Below are positions 8,893 to 16,888 of a stretch of DNA of 64,000 nt, piece by piece. The DNA is from Streptomyces sp. NBC_00654 (GTDB lineage Bacteria > Actinomycetota > Actinomycetes > Streptomycetales > Streptomycetaceae), in contig NZ_JAPEOB010000001.1 of NCBI RefSeq assembly GCF_026341775.1, positions 3,658,001-3,722,000 on the forward strand, written 5' to 3'. The notes beneath the pieces are model-generated. The model searched no databases. It was given only the letters and a program-made list of their open reading frames with translations, and was not told the DNA's origin. A program made the translations under genes and the position numbers. Position 1 is the stretch's first letter. Every line of letters begins with the position of its first letter.

Positions 8893-9075
8893 CACCGGTC
8901 GCACCATGGCGGTGCCTGCGTACAGGCGGTATGGTCACGTCGACCATGACGACGGTGTGACGGAAGTCCGGTGAGAATCCGGCACGGTCGCGCCACTGTG
9001 TACCCGCTCTCCGGCGCGGGAAGTCAGACCCGGCACCTTCGTCTGAGGCACCACGACAGGGACGCGTGTTCCCAC
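8893..9075 (+). ncRNA. Cobalamin (B12) riboswitch upstream of cbtBA
   Basis: The leader of cbtB contains the conserved cobalamin aptamer blocks: GGAAGTCCGGTGAGAATCCG (8962-8981), GCCACTGT (B12 box, 8992-8999) and GGGAAGTCAGAC (8018 bases into the region at 9018-9029), closing near CACCACGACAGGGA just before the Shine-Dalgarno sequence. The order and spacing match the adenosylcobalamin riboswitch class. Binding of cobalamin should shut off translation or transcription of the cobalt transporter. The outer boundaries are approximate. Confidence 0.88.
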
Positions 9076-9088
9076 AGGAGGTTCTGCC

Positions 9089-9304
9089 ATGGCACAGTCC
9101 GCTGCCCCCGCGAGCGGGGCAACTGCCCTCACCCCGATCTCGGCGAAGGCCATCGCGCCCTGGGCCGTCTTCTTCGGCGTTCTCATGCTCGTCCTGCTGT
9201 ACTTCGTCGGCGCCGAGCAGGGTGCCACCGCGGTCATCTCCGGCGAAGGTGTCCACGAATGGGTTCACGACGGCCGTCACCTGCTCGGCTTCCCCTGCCA
9301 CTGA
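9089..9304 (+). CDS. cbtB: CbtB-type cobalt transporter subunit
   Basis: 71 residues from ATG 9089, preceded by AGGAGG. A single transmembrane helix (PWAVFFGVLMLVLLYFVGAE) is followed by a conserved His-rich tail, HEWVHDGRHLLGFPCH, the metal-binding signature of CbtB. With CbtA it forms a predicted B12-regulated cobalt importer. It lies directly under the riboswitch and 19 bases before cbtA. Confidence 0.92.
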   Translation: MAQSAAPASGATALTPISAKAIAPWAVFFGVLMLVLLYFVGAEQGATAVISGEGVHEWVHDGRHLLGFPCH

Positions 9305-9323
9305 GAAAACAGGGGAAACTCTC

Positions 9324-10097
9324 GTGAACTCCATATCTGTCAGAGCTCTGCTCGTGCGCGGCATGCTGGCCGGCCTGATCGCGGGCGCGGTGGCTCTCGT
9401 CGTCGCCTACTTCCTCGGCGAGTCCCAAGTGGACGCCGCCATCGCGCTGGAGGAGGCCCACAGCCATGATCACGGCGGCGGCGAGGAACTCGTCAGCCGC
9501 ACCACGCAGGCCACCGGCGGACTCGCCACCGGCATCCTGGTCTTCGGTGTGGCGATCGGAGGGATCGCCGCTCTCGTCTTCTGCTACGCCCTCGGCCGTA
9601 TCGGCCGTTTCGGCCCCAGGGCCACGGCCACACTGATCGCGGGCGCAGCCCTGCTGACGGTGTACGTCGTACCGTTCCTGAAGTATCCGGCGAACCCGCC
9701 GGCCGTCGGGAATCCCGACACCATCGGGAAGCGCACCACCCTGTTCTTCCTGATGCTCGCCCTCAGTGTGCTGCTGGCCGTCGCCGCCGTGATCCTCGGC
9801 AGACGGCTCGCCCCCCGCCTGGGCAACTGGAACGCGGCCGTCACCGCCGCCGCCGGGTTCGTCCTGCTGATCGGACTCGCCTACGCGTTCCTGCCCTCGT
9901 TCAACGAGGTCGGCAAGGACTTCCCGGCCTCGTTGCTGTGGGAGTTCAGGCTCTCCACGCTGGCCATTCAGACCACCCTGTGGACCGTCTTCGGCCTGAC
10001 CTTCGGCCATCTGACCGAACGGCTGCTGGCACCCGGTACGGGGGGCGCGGCGACGGGCGGCGTCGCGGAGCGGCGCACGGCCGGTGCGGTGAACTGA
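9324..10097 (+). CDS. cbtA: CbtA-type cobalt transporter membrane subunit
   Basis: 257 residues from GTG 9324 with AGGGGAAA upstream. The protein has an N-terminal helix (ALLVRGMLAGLIAGAVALVV), an exposed His-rich loop (HSHDHGGG) likely to bind metal, and four more helices with the family motif PFLKYPANPPAVGNPDTIG. Co-transcribed with cbtB under cobalamin control, it should import cobalt for B12 synthesis. A long hairpin terminator follows. Confidence 0.92.
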   Translation: MNSISVRALLVRGMLAGLIAGAVALVVAYFLGESQVDAAIALEEAHSHDHGGGEELVSRTTQATGGLATGILVFGVAIGGIAALVFCYALGRIGRFGPRATATLIAGAALLTVYVVPFLKYPANPPAVGNPDTIGKRTTLFFLMLALSVLLAVAAVILGRRLAPRLGNWNAAVTAAAGFVLLIGLAYAFLPSFNEVGKDFPASLLWEFRLSTLAIQTTLWTVFGLTFGHLTERLLAPGTGGAATGGVAERRTAGAVN

Positions 10098-10163
10098 CGG
10101 TTCCCGTACGAGGACCGGCACTCACGAGGACCGGTACTCACGAGCACCAGCGCTGACGACGCA

Positions 10164-10214
10164 CGCATACGACGGAACCCGCCGGGGCAGTCCCGGCGGG
10201 TTCCGCCGTATGCG
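10164..10214 (+). terminator. Long hairpin terminator of cbtBA
   Basis: A nearly perfect inverted repeat of about 23 bp per arm: CGCATACGACGGAACCCGCC... pairs with the arm ending ...GTTCCGCCGTATGCG, with a 5-base loop near 10187-10191. It ends the cbtBA transcript. Confidence 0.85.
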
Positions 10215-10261
10215 GTGGCGGTTAACGGCGTTACGGGTGCCGCCCCGACAACAGTAGCGTT

Positions 10262-10281
10262 GCTAACGTATTGGTGTTAGC
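10262..10281. promoter_or_regulatory. Palindromic operator for the SDR-TetR unit
   Basis: Palindrome GCTAAC-8-GTTAGC (10262-10267 / 10276-10281), extended as CGTTGCTAAC...GTTAGCGTTG, in the promoter region 58 bases before the SDR start. The sites TTAACG and GTTACG nearby (about 10222-10236) resemble half-sites. It is a candidate site for the TetR-family regulator encoded two genes downstream. Confidence 0.55.
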
Positions 10282-10338
10282 GTTGATTCATCGGGGTCGA
10301 TGGGACCGGCGGCCCGCTGTGTCGACGGGAGCGAGATC

Positions 10339-11091
10339 ATGACTGAGCACACCACCACGGCCACCGGCCGTCGCGTCGCCCTGGTGACCGGGGGTTCCAG
10401 GGGGATCGGCCGGGAGAGCGCCGAACGGCTCGCGGCCGACGGCTTCGCCGTCGTCGTCAACTACGCGGGCAATCAGGCCGAGGCCGAGGCCGCCGTCGGG
10501 GCGATCGCCGCCGCCGGCGGACAGGCCGTCGCGCACCGTGCGGACGTTGCCGACGAGGTCGCCGTGGCAGCGCTCTTCGATGCCGCCGAGGAGGCGTTCG
10601 GGGGAGTCGACGTGGTCGTGCACGCCGCGGGCGTGATGACGCTCGCGCCGCTGATCGACACCGACCTCGACGCGCTGGACCGGATGCACCGCACCAACAT
10701 CCGCGGCACGTTCGTCGTCGATCAGCAGGCCGCACGCCGCCTGCGCGGGGGCGGGGCCATCATCAACTTCTCCAGCTCCGTCCTGGCCCTGTCCCTTCCC
10801 GGGTACAGCGGCTACGCCGCCACCAAGGGGGCGGTCGAGGCCATGACCCTGATCCTCGCCCGCGAACTGCGCGGCCGGGACATCACGGTCAACGCGGTGG
10901 CCCCGGGGCCGACCGCCACCGCCCTGTTCCTGGACGGCAAGGACGAGGAGACCGTCGCGGGAATGGCCGCTCAGGCTCCTCTGGAGCGGCTGGGCGCCCC
11001 GCAGGACATCGCGGAGGTCGTCTCCTTCCTCGCGGGTCCCGCGCGCTGGATCAACGGCCAGGTCGTACGCGCCAACGGCGGCATCGTGTGA
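10339..11091 (+). CDS. Short-chain dehydrogenase/reductase
   Basis: 250 residues from ATG 10339. This is a classical SDR with the NAD(P)-binding TGGSRGIG (residues 17-24), HAAGVM (equivalent of NNAG), NFSSSV (catalytic Ser), YSGYAATKGA (Tyr/Lys), and the C-terminal WINGQVVRANGG. It is closest in pattern to 3-oxoacyl-ACP reductase-like oxidoreductases of about 250 residues. It precedes a TetR regulator by 43 bases, so the regulator probably controls this enzyme in response to its substrate. Confidence 0.92.
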   Translation: MTEHTTTATGRRVALVTGGSRGIGRESAERLAADGFAVVVNYAGNQAEAEAAVGAIAAAGGQAVAHRADVADEVAVAALFDAAEEAFGGVDVVVHAAGVMTLAPLIDTDLDALDRMHRTNIRGTFVVDQQAARRLRGGGAIINFSSSVLALSLPGYSGYAATKGAVEAMTLILARELRGRDITVNAVAPGPTATALFLDGKDEETVAGMAAQAPLERLGAPQDIAEVVSFLAGPARWINGQVVRANGGIV

Positions 11092-11134
11092 CGGCCGCGT
11101 ACCTCGCCGTGTGCCGCTTGATACCGTCCGTTCG

Positions 11135-11866
11135 ATGAGCACGCGAACGCGCATTCTGGAAGTCGCGGCCGACCTGGTCAGGGAGTCGCCCGACGGGGAC
11201 ATCTCCACGCGTGCGGTCTGTGAGGCGGCGCAGGTCGGAGCCCCGGCCCTCTACCGGCACTTCGGTGACAAGGAGGGACTGCTGTCGGCGGTCGTCGATC
11301 ATGGCTTCGACACGTATCTGGCGGCCAAACGGGAGCGCGACGACACGACGGACCCCGTCGAGGACCTGCGCAACGGCTGGGACGGCCATGTGGAGTTCGC
11401 CCTCCGCAACCCGAACCTCTACCGGCTGATGAACTCACCCGCGATGCGCACACCACCGGAGGCGGCACTCGAGGCGCACCGGATCCTCACCGGGGACCTG
11501 GAGCGGGCCGCCGCCGCCGGAAGGCTGCGCGTCGCCCCCACGCTCGCGGCACAGATGATCATGTCGGCGAACACCGGTGTGGCGCTCATGCTGGTGGCCC
11601 GCCCGGCGACCTTCTCCGACGGCACCATGTCCCGGCGGGTGCGCGACGCCGTGCACGCCGCCGTCCTCACCCCGGACGCGGTCCCCGGTGAACCGGCTGC
11701 CTCCGGTGAACCGGCGGAGGCCGGTGTCCCCTCCACGGCTGCCAGGCTGAGTGCTCTGCTGCGCCACTCGCACGAAGCGGGACTCAGTACCGCCGAGGCC
11801 GCCTTGATGACGGAATGGCTGGACCGGGTGGCGAATTCCCTTCCGGCGGACGGTGCCGGGGCCTGA
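11135..11866 (+). CDS. TetR-family transcriptional regulator
   Basis: 243 residues from ATG 11135. The N-terminal HTH is typical (TRILEVAADLVRES, then ISTRAVCEAAQVGAPALYRH, FGDKEGLL at about residues 5-55), followed by an all-helical ligand domain. A repeated linker (GEPAASGEPAEAG) occurs near residue 190. It is downstream of, and probably co-transcribed with, the SDR, and the palindrome upstream of the SDR is a plausible operator. A terminator follows. Confidence 0.92.
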   Translation: MSTRTRILEVAADLVRESPDGDISTRAVCEAAQVGAPALYRHFGDKEGLLSAVVDHGFDTYLAAKRERDDTTDPVEDLRNGWDGHVEFALRNPNLYRLMNSPAMRTPPEAALEAHRILTGDLERAAAAGRLRVAPTLAAQMIMSANTGVALMLVARPATFSDGTMSRRVRDAVHAAVLTPDAVPGEPAASGEPAEAGVPSTAARLSALLRHSHEAGLSTAEAALMTEWLDRVANSLPADGAGA

Positions 11867-11890
11867 ATCCCGCGGCCCCACGCCGGAGAC

Positions 11891-11925
11891 CGGCCGGGGC
11901 GCACCGTGTTGGTGCACCCCCGGCC
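11891..11925 (+). terminator. Hairpin terminator after the TetR gene
   Basis: Inverted repeat CGGCCGGGGCGCAC / GTGCACCCCCGGCCG with a 7-base loop, 25 bases after the TetR stop. It may also serve the minus-strand TPR gene. Confidence 0.7.
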
Positions 11926-12002
11926 GGGACCGGTTTTCCGCCAGGCGGTCCGCGCCGTCCCGGATCTCCCGGAACAGGACGCCGCGGACCGGCAGGTCCG
12001 GA

Positions 12003-12356
12003 TCAGGCCGTCCCGGAACCGGAATCCCCGGTCAGCGCGGCCGCCATCCGCAGATGCGGCGCGGCCTCCGCGTGCCGCCCCTGGCGTTCCAGGGTGCGCC
12101 CCAGCATGAGGTGCGCGTAGTCCTCCACCGGGTCGCGCTCCAGCACGGCACGCAGTTCGGTCTCGGCCCTGCCGAGCCGGGCGGAGTGGTAGTAGGCGCG
12201 CGCGAGCAGCAGCCGGGGGGCGACCTGGTGCGGCGCCTCCTCGACCAGTCCGCCCAGGATCCGGGCCGCCGTCAGGTATTCCCTGGCCTCGAAGAACATC
12301 TGCGCCCGGTCCCACCGTTCAGCGGCCGTGCCGAACTCGTAGTAGGTCTCGCTCAT
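12003..12356 (-). CDS. Small tetratricopeptide-repeat protein
   Basis: 117 residues from ATG 12356, with GGAGGA upstream on the minus strand. It holds about two and a half TPR units: RAQMFFEAREYLTAARILGG, LLARAYYHSARLGRAETELR, HLMLGRTLERQGRHAEAAPH. These proteins mediate protein-protein contacts, and I cannot name the partner. It is divergent from the pirin gene across a 156-base promoter region. This pair of a small TPR protein and a pirin recurs in Streptomyces. Confidence 0.85.
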   Translation of the reverse strand: MSETYYEFGTAAERWDRAQMFFEAREYLTAARILGGLVEEAPHQVAPRLLLARAYYHSARLGRAETELRAVLERDPVEDYAHLMLGRTLERQGRHAEAAPHLRMAAALTGDSGSGTA

Positions 12357-12512
12357 GTGTCCTCCTCCTGCGTGTCTTCCGGCGTGGGCTGCCCGGTGGT
12401 TCGTGCCGCCGGGCGCCCAGGGGTGACAACACCACATGATGGTTTAACATTCCACTACATTCTCGGCGTGGGGACCGGCTCTCCGTGCCTGTACGGGAAT
12501 AGGTTGTGGGCC

Positions 12513-13478
12513 ATGAGCAATCTCGATCGCCAGGCCGCACTCTCCGTCTGTGGAGGGCGTGGCTTCGTCGTCGCCGAACCGGTACGTGAACTACTCAGCC
12601 CGCGCCGCGTCCAGCTGGGCGAGTCCACCGAGGTGCGCCGGCTGCTGCCCAATCTGGGCCGCCGCATGGTCGGCGCCTGGGCCTTCGTGGACCACTACGG
12701 CCCCGATGACATCGCCGACGAGCCCGGCATGCAGGTGGCGCCCCATCCTCATATGGGGCTGCAGACCGTCAGCTGGCTCCACGAGGGCGAGGTTCTGCAC
12801 CGCGACAGCCTGGGCAGTCTGCAGACGGTACGGCCCCGGGAGCTGGGCCTGATGACCTCCGGCCGGGCCATCAGCCACTCCGAGGAGAGCCCGAAGCCGC
12901 ACGCGCGGCTTCTGCACGGTGCCCAGCTCTGGGTCGCACTCCCCGACGCCCACCGGGGCGTCGAACCGCATTTCCAGCACCACGCGGACCTGTCCAGCGT
13001 CACCGCGCCCGGCCTCACCGCCACCGTCATCCTCGGTGAACTCGACGGTGCCGTCTCACCGGGCACCGCCTACACCCCGATCGTGGGCGCGGACCTGGCG
13101 CTGACGCAGGGCGCCGAGGCCCGGCTGCCGCTGGATCCGGACTTCGAGTACGCGGTCCTGTCCATGTCCGGCGAGGCCGAGGTCGACGGCGTACCCGTAC
13201 TGCCGGGCTCGATGCTGTACCTCGGCTGCGGCCGCACCGAGCTGCCGTTGCGTGCCCTCTCCGACGCGGGACTGATGCTTCTGGGGGGTGAGCCGTTCGA
13301 GGAGGAGATCGTCATGTTCTGGAACTGGATCGGACGGTCCCAGGAGGACATCGCACAGGCCCGCGAGGACTGGATGAACGGGACCCGCTTCGGTGAGGTG
13401 AAGGGCTACGACGGCCCTCCGATTCCAGCTCCGGAGCTGCCTGTGGTGCCGCTGAAGGCGCGGGGGAGGGTGCGCTGA
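12513..13478 (+). CDS. Pirin-family protein
   Basis: 321 residues from ATG 12513. The bicupin has metal ligands in HPHMGLQTVSWLHEGEVLHR and the GRAISHSE motif, then the pirin C-terminal cupin ending GGEPFEEEIVMFWNWIGR. Pirins bind iron or other metals. Some have quercetinase activity and others are redox-sensing cofactors. It is the last clearly core gene before the IS-rich accessory region. Confidence 0.92.
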   Translation: MSNLDRQAALSVCGGRGFVVAEPVRELLSPRRVQLGESTEVRRLLPNLGRRMVGAWAFVDHYGPDDIADEPGMQVAPHPHMGLQTVSWLHEGEVLHRDSLGSLQTVRPRELGLMTSGRAISHSEESPKPHARLLHGAQLWVALPDAHRGVEPHFQHHADLSSVTAPGLTATVILGELDGAVSPGTAYTPIVGADLALTQGAEARLPLDPDFEYAVLSMSGEAEVDGVPVLPGSMLYLGCGRTELPLRALSDAGLMLLGGEPFEEEIVMFWNWIGRSQEDIAQAREDWMNGTRFGEVKGYDGPPIPAPELPVVPLKARGRVR

Positions 13479-13490
13479 GCTGGGGTATTC

Positions 13491-13524
13491 GCCCGAACTG
13501 GCCTCAGGCTGGCTGGCTTCGGGC
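13491..13524 (+). terminator. Possible terminator after the pirin gene
   Basis: Short inverted repeat GCCCGAA / TTCGGGC enclosing a GGCCTCAGGCTGGCTGG loop that can itself pair, starting 13 bases after the pirin stop. Confidence 0.4.
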
Positions 13525-14195
13525 AAATTCCGTTTCCGGTCCGCTCGTAGCTGCTCACTTGGCCCTTGGTGTGCGCTGCGGATCTTGGATGCGACTCCCA
13601 TGTAGAGCAGGGTGTGGTGACGTTTGATGGTACGAATGCTGACTCAATGCTGACTCAATGCTGACTTTACTGACGAGTAGTCAGCTATCTGGTGGTGGTC
13701 CACGCCATGCCGTCGCGACAGGAGTGCGCGGGGTCGAGGCTCCGCCCGCAAGGCGGTCCCGTGCGTGGATCAGGGTCGTGGCGTGTGTTGCGTCGCGCGT
13801 GATGGGCAACGGTCGACTCCGCGCCTACGCTGATTCAGCGAATTGTGGGCAGTCGACAAAGAAAGCCTTCTCGGCTTCCCGTTCGTGACGGGACCGCGTC
13901 TGCGTGCGGGATCATGATGCGAGTCGCCGAGTTCGCGAGGATGCCGTCGGAGAAGCTGCATTGGTCGGCCTCATCGTGTCACCCGTCTGAGCGGTTGATC
14001 GCGGGCTGCCGCAGAGCTGGGTTTGTGGGACGGATCGCTGCTGTGCCAGCTGGTTCCACCGTCTGCATGGAACGCGATGCGGCGCATAATGGCGCACTCT
14101 GCCGGTGGGGTGATTCGCCCGCGCGGCGACAACCAGAGACCTTTGTCATGAAGTTGTCTACCTGGTGGCGCTGACCTGCGGATTTGTGATCCTAT
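13525..14195. other. Gene-poor transition into accessory DNA
   Basis: No convincing gene in 670 bases: open frames here have poor codon bias and no start signals. The stretch has lower G+C than its neighbours and carries one short tandem repeat. It is the boundary between the core-like left part and the IS-rich right part, where an attachment site or old insertion scar would be expected, but I see no tRNA or integrase. Confidence 0.5.
13635..13666 (+). repeat. 11-bp tandem repeat, three units
   Basis: AATGCTGACTC repeated: 13635-13645, 13646-13656 and a 10-base third unit 13657-13666. It sits 160 bases after the pirin gene in non-coding DNA at the start of the accessory region. Confidence 0.85.
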
Positions 14196-14298
14196 GAGCT
14201 CGTAACACGATCTTGTTGAAGTGGGGCCCTGACCCCGGAGTTTGGACACCGGAGAGACTTGGATCTTGATGGTCCAGGAGAACGGAGTCCCTGTGGGG

Positions 14299-14604
14299 AT
14301 GAAGCACTATCCCACCGAGTTCAAGGCGGACGCGGTGGCGCTCTACCAGTCGCGTCCGGGAGCGACGATCAAGTCGGTTGCCACCGATCTCGGGGTGAAC
14401 ACCGAGACGCTGCGGAACTGGATCCGGGCCGCCGACGGACGCCGTGCCGGTGCCCACTCCGCGCCTGCGGCTGCGCCGCAGCCTGGCGGCGAGCTGGTTC
14501 AGGCGGAGCTGGCCGCCGCGCGCAAGAGGATCCGCGAGCTGGAGGAAGAACGCGACATCCTCCGCAAGGCGGCCCGGTATTTCGCGACGGAGACGCGCTG
14601 GTGA
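14299..14604 (+). CDS. IS3-family transposase orfA (HTH subunit)
   Basis: 101 residues if started at ATG 14299 (MKHYPTEFKADAVALY); an ATG at 14269 would add ten. It has the classical HTH of IS3 OrfA (GATIKSVATDLGVNTETLRN) and a C-terminal leucine-zipper-like coiled coil (AAARKRIRELEEERDILRKA). Its stop overlaps the GTG of orfB (GTGA at 14601-14604). An OrfAB fusion by frameshifting near the AAG/GAAG-rich end is normal for this family. Confidence 0.9.
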   Translation: MKHYPTEFKADAVALYQSRPGATIKSVATDLGVNTETLRNWIRAADGRRAGAHSAPAAAPQPGGELVQAELAAARKRIRELEEERDILRKAARYFATETRW

Positions 14605-15503
14605 CCCGCTGCCAGTTCGTTGAAGATCATCAGCGCCGGTTCGGCGTCAAGCGGCTCTGTGACATTCTCGGGATCTCCCGCTCGAGCTTCTACTACTGGC
14701 GCCGGACCGCCCCTGCCAGGGTGGCCCGGCAGGCCGCTGACGCCCAGCTCGCCGCCCGGATACGCAAGGTCCACGAGGACTCCGACGGCACCTACGGCGC
14801 CCCGAGAATCACCGCTGAGCTCCGCGACGACGGCGGCCAGGCGGTCAACCACAAGCGGGTTGCGAGGATCATGCGGACGATCGGGCTCGAGGGCGTCCGG
14901 CTGCGGCGCCGGCAGCGCACCACCGTCGCGGACCCGGCCGCGCCGAAGGCGCCGGACCTGATCGGGCGTGACTTCACCGCCACGGCCCCGAACACGAAGT
15001 ACGTCGGCGACATCACCTACCTGAGGATCGGTGGCGGGAAGTTCTGCTATCTCGCGACCGTCATCGACCTCTGCTCGAGACGCCTGGCGGGGTGGGCAGT
15101 CGCCGATCACATGCGGACCGAACTCGTTACCGACGCCCTGGCCGCCGCCGAGCGGACCCGCGGGAGCCTGGCCGGGGCGGTGATGCACACCGACCACGGC
15201 TCGCAATACACGAGCCGAGAATTCGCCGAAGCCTGCAGGTCAGCAGGGGTCCGTCAGAGCATGAGCGCGGTCGGGTCCAGCGCGGACAACGCACTGGCGG
15301 AGTCGTTCAACGCGACCTTCAAAAGAGAGACGCTGAAGGGGCAAAGGGGCTGGCCAAGCGAGCGTGAGGCCCGGCTCGACGCCTTCCGATGGCTGACCCG
15401 ATACAACACCCGACGCCGGCATTCCCACCTCGGACAACGCTCCCCGATCGCCTACGAGACCACCTTCCACCCACTATCAACTACCCTGACCCGAGCCGCA
15501 TAG
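14601..15503 (+). CDS. IS3-family transposase orfB (DDE integrase domain)
   Basis: 300 residues from GTG 14601. An HTH_21 region (YGAPRITAELRDDG, VARIMRTIGLEG) is followed by the rve-type DDE core with D in VGDITYL, D in MHTDHGSQYTS and E in NALAESFNATFKRE. All three acidic residues are intact, so it is potentially active. Confidence 0.93.
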   Translation: MTRCQFVEDHQRRFGVKRLCDILGISRSSFYYWRRTAPARVARQAADAQLAARIRKVHEDSDGTYGAPRITAELRDDGGQAVNHKRVARIMRTIGLEGVRLRRRQRTTVADPAAPKAPDLIGRDFTATAPNTKYVGDITYLRIGGGKFCYLATVIDLCSRRLAGWAVADHMRTELVTDALAAAERTRGSLAGAVMHTDHGSQYTSREFAEACRSAGVRQSMSAVGSSADNALAESFNATFKRETLKGQRGWPSEREARLDAFRWLTRYNTRRRHSHLGQRSPIAYETTFHPLSTTLTRAA

Positions 15504-15533
15504 ATGTGTTCAAGCTCCGGGGTCAAGGCCCGT

Positions 15534-16390
15534 GTGCTGGTGGGGCGTAACCGGTGTGACGATTCGGCCGTTCGTGAGGGTGTGGGTACTCGACCGTGGA
15601 TCGTGGACGATGATTTGTGGGCGCTGATCGAGCCGTTGTTGCCGCCTTGGCCGGAACGAGCCCCGGGGCCAAGGCCGGTGTCGGACCGGCTCTGCCTCCA
15701 GGGCATTCTGTTCGTCCTCTACAACGACATAGCCTGGCAACTCCTGCCCCTGGAGCTGGGGTTCGGCTCGGGCCAGACGTGCTGGCGTCGCTTGGAGCGG
15801 TGGCAGAGGGCAGGGGTGTTCGACCGGTTGCACCAGGTCCTGCTCGCCGAGCTGAACGCGGCCGGCGAACTCGACTGGTCACGGGCGTGCGTGGACGGCT
15901 CCCACATCCGCGCGAAATAGAGGGCGCCGACACCGGTCCGTCGCCGGTCGGCCAGCGGAAAACGGGCAGCAAACACCACCTGATCTGCGACGGACGCGGC
16001 ACCCCGCTCAAAGTCATCACCACCTCGGCCAACGTCAACGACGTCACCCAGACTCTCGCCCTGGTCGACGGCATCCCACCCGTCGCCGGCCGCCCCGGCC
16101 GGCCTCGCCGCAGGCCCGAAGCCCTGCTCGGCGACAAGGGCTACGACTCCAACGCCCACCGCGACGAGCTGCGTCGCCGACGGATCCTGCCCGTCATCTC
16201 CCGCAAGGGATCACCCAACATCAAGGGCATCGGCAAGCTCCGCTATGTCGTCGAGCAAACCTTCGCCCTGCTTCACCACTTCAAACGCCTCGCCGTCCGT
16301 TGGGAGCGCCGCACCGAACTCCACGACGCCTTCGTCTCCCTCGCCTGCAGCCTCATCTGCTGGAGACGCCTCAAGAGATCCCGCTCATGA
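15534..16390 (+). pseudogene. IS5-family transposase, frame broken at 15918
   Basis: A frame from GTG 15534 encodes the N-terminal half (DLWALIEPLLPPWPERAPGP, then QLLPLELGFGSGQTCWRRL and ACVDGSHIRAK) and stops at TAG 15918-15920. The C-terminal half continues one frame back (GADTGPSP, KHHLICDGRGTPL, LLGDKGYDS, VVEQTFALLHHFKR) to 16390. The frames differ by one base at about 15915-15920. Either this is a programmed -1 frameshift, as in some IS5-family members, or an inactivating indel. Only three A residues are at the site, so a classical slippery heptamer is not evident and I favour decay. The natural start region was split from its left end by the nested IS3. Confidence 0.8.
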
Positions 16391-16472
16391 TCGTGTTACG
16401 AGCTCTATGGGCCCCTGGCCTGCGTGGATGTGTCTTTCACTGTCTTTCAGTTTCGCGCTGCGTTATGTAGCC

Positions 16473-16528
16473 GATTCTCCCCACGCGCTCCCCAAGCCTT
16501 CGAATACTCCCCAGATTCTCCCCAGAGG
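16473..16528 (+). repeat. Cluster of four CTCCCCA repeats
   Basis: ATTCTCCCCA, CGCTCCCCA, ATACTCCCCA and ATTCTCCCCA occur within 56 bases just outside the right end of the IS5-family element, in non-coding DNA. Their spacing is irregular. They may be protein-binding sites (integrase arm sites look like this) or chance. Confidence 0.5.
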
Positions 16529-16828
16529 TGCTAATGCCGCGAGCGCCGTGCCTGGGGCGGGCGGGTGCTCGTTTGGCTGTATAGCCAGCACGCTGAGTGA
16601 TCACTGCGCGTCGTGCCTGCCCCCGTCAGCGGCTGACGGAGTTGAGTCTGCGAGGCAGGAGTTGGCGGTTTCCGGTCCCACATGGCACAGGTTGTGGATG
16701 GCGTCCTGTGGTGTCCAGGCTGGTCCAGGTGAGATGCAAGAGGCCAGGTCAGCCGATTCTGTTCAGGCGCTTCGACCCTGTTGGTGAGATGCGTGTGAGA
16801 GGAAACGCTCTCTCGCGTGAGACGGGAC

Positions 16829-16860
16829 GAACCCCCGTCGGCCTCAGCCGGCGGGGGTTC
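16829..16860 (-). terminator. Hairpin terminator of the tandem paralogue pair
   Basis: GAACCCCCGTCGG / CCGGCGGGGGTTC, about 13 bp arms with a short loop, 28 bases beyond the stop of the minus-strand gene at 16889. The preceding 400 bases (16409-16828) hold no convincing gene. Confidence 0.75.
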
Positions 16861-16888
16861 TCAGTGCGGTGGTGGGCCCCCCGGGGAA

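Larger units (their letters stand above)
14230..15526 (+). mobile_element. IS3-family element nested in the IS5-family element
   Basis: About 1.3 kb with imperfect terminal repeats TGACCCCGGAGTTTGGACAC (14230-14249) and GTGTTCAAGCTCCGGGGTCA (15506-15525), and a 5-bp duplication GGCCC on either side (14225-14229, 15527-15531). It encodes orfA and orfB in overlapping frames. It looks intact and is therefore the younger of the two insertions. Confidence 0.88.
14196..16405 (+). mobile_element. IS5-family element, interrupted by an IS3-family element
   Basis: Terminal inverted repeats GAGCTCGTAACACGATC (14196-14212) and GATCGTGTTACGAGCTC (16389-16405) bound the element, flanked by the trinucleotide TAT on both sides (14193-14195 and 16406-16408), a probable target duplication. 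Its transposase is at the right. The left 30 bases were separated from the rest by insertion of the IS3-family element at 14230-15526. Without that insert the element would be about 0.9 kb, normal for the IS5 family. Confidence 0.88.
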
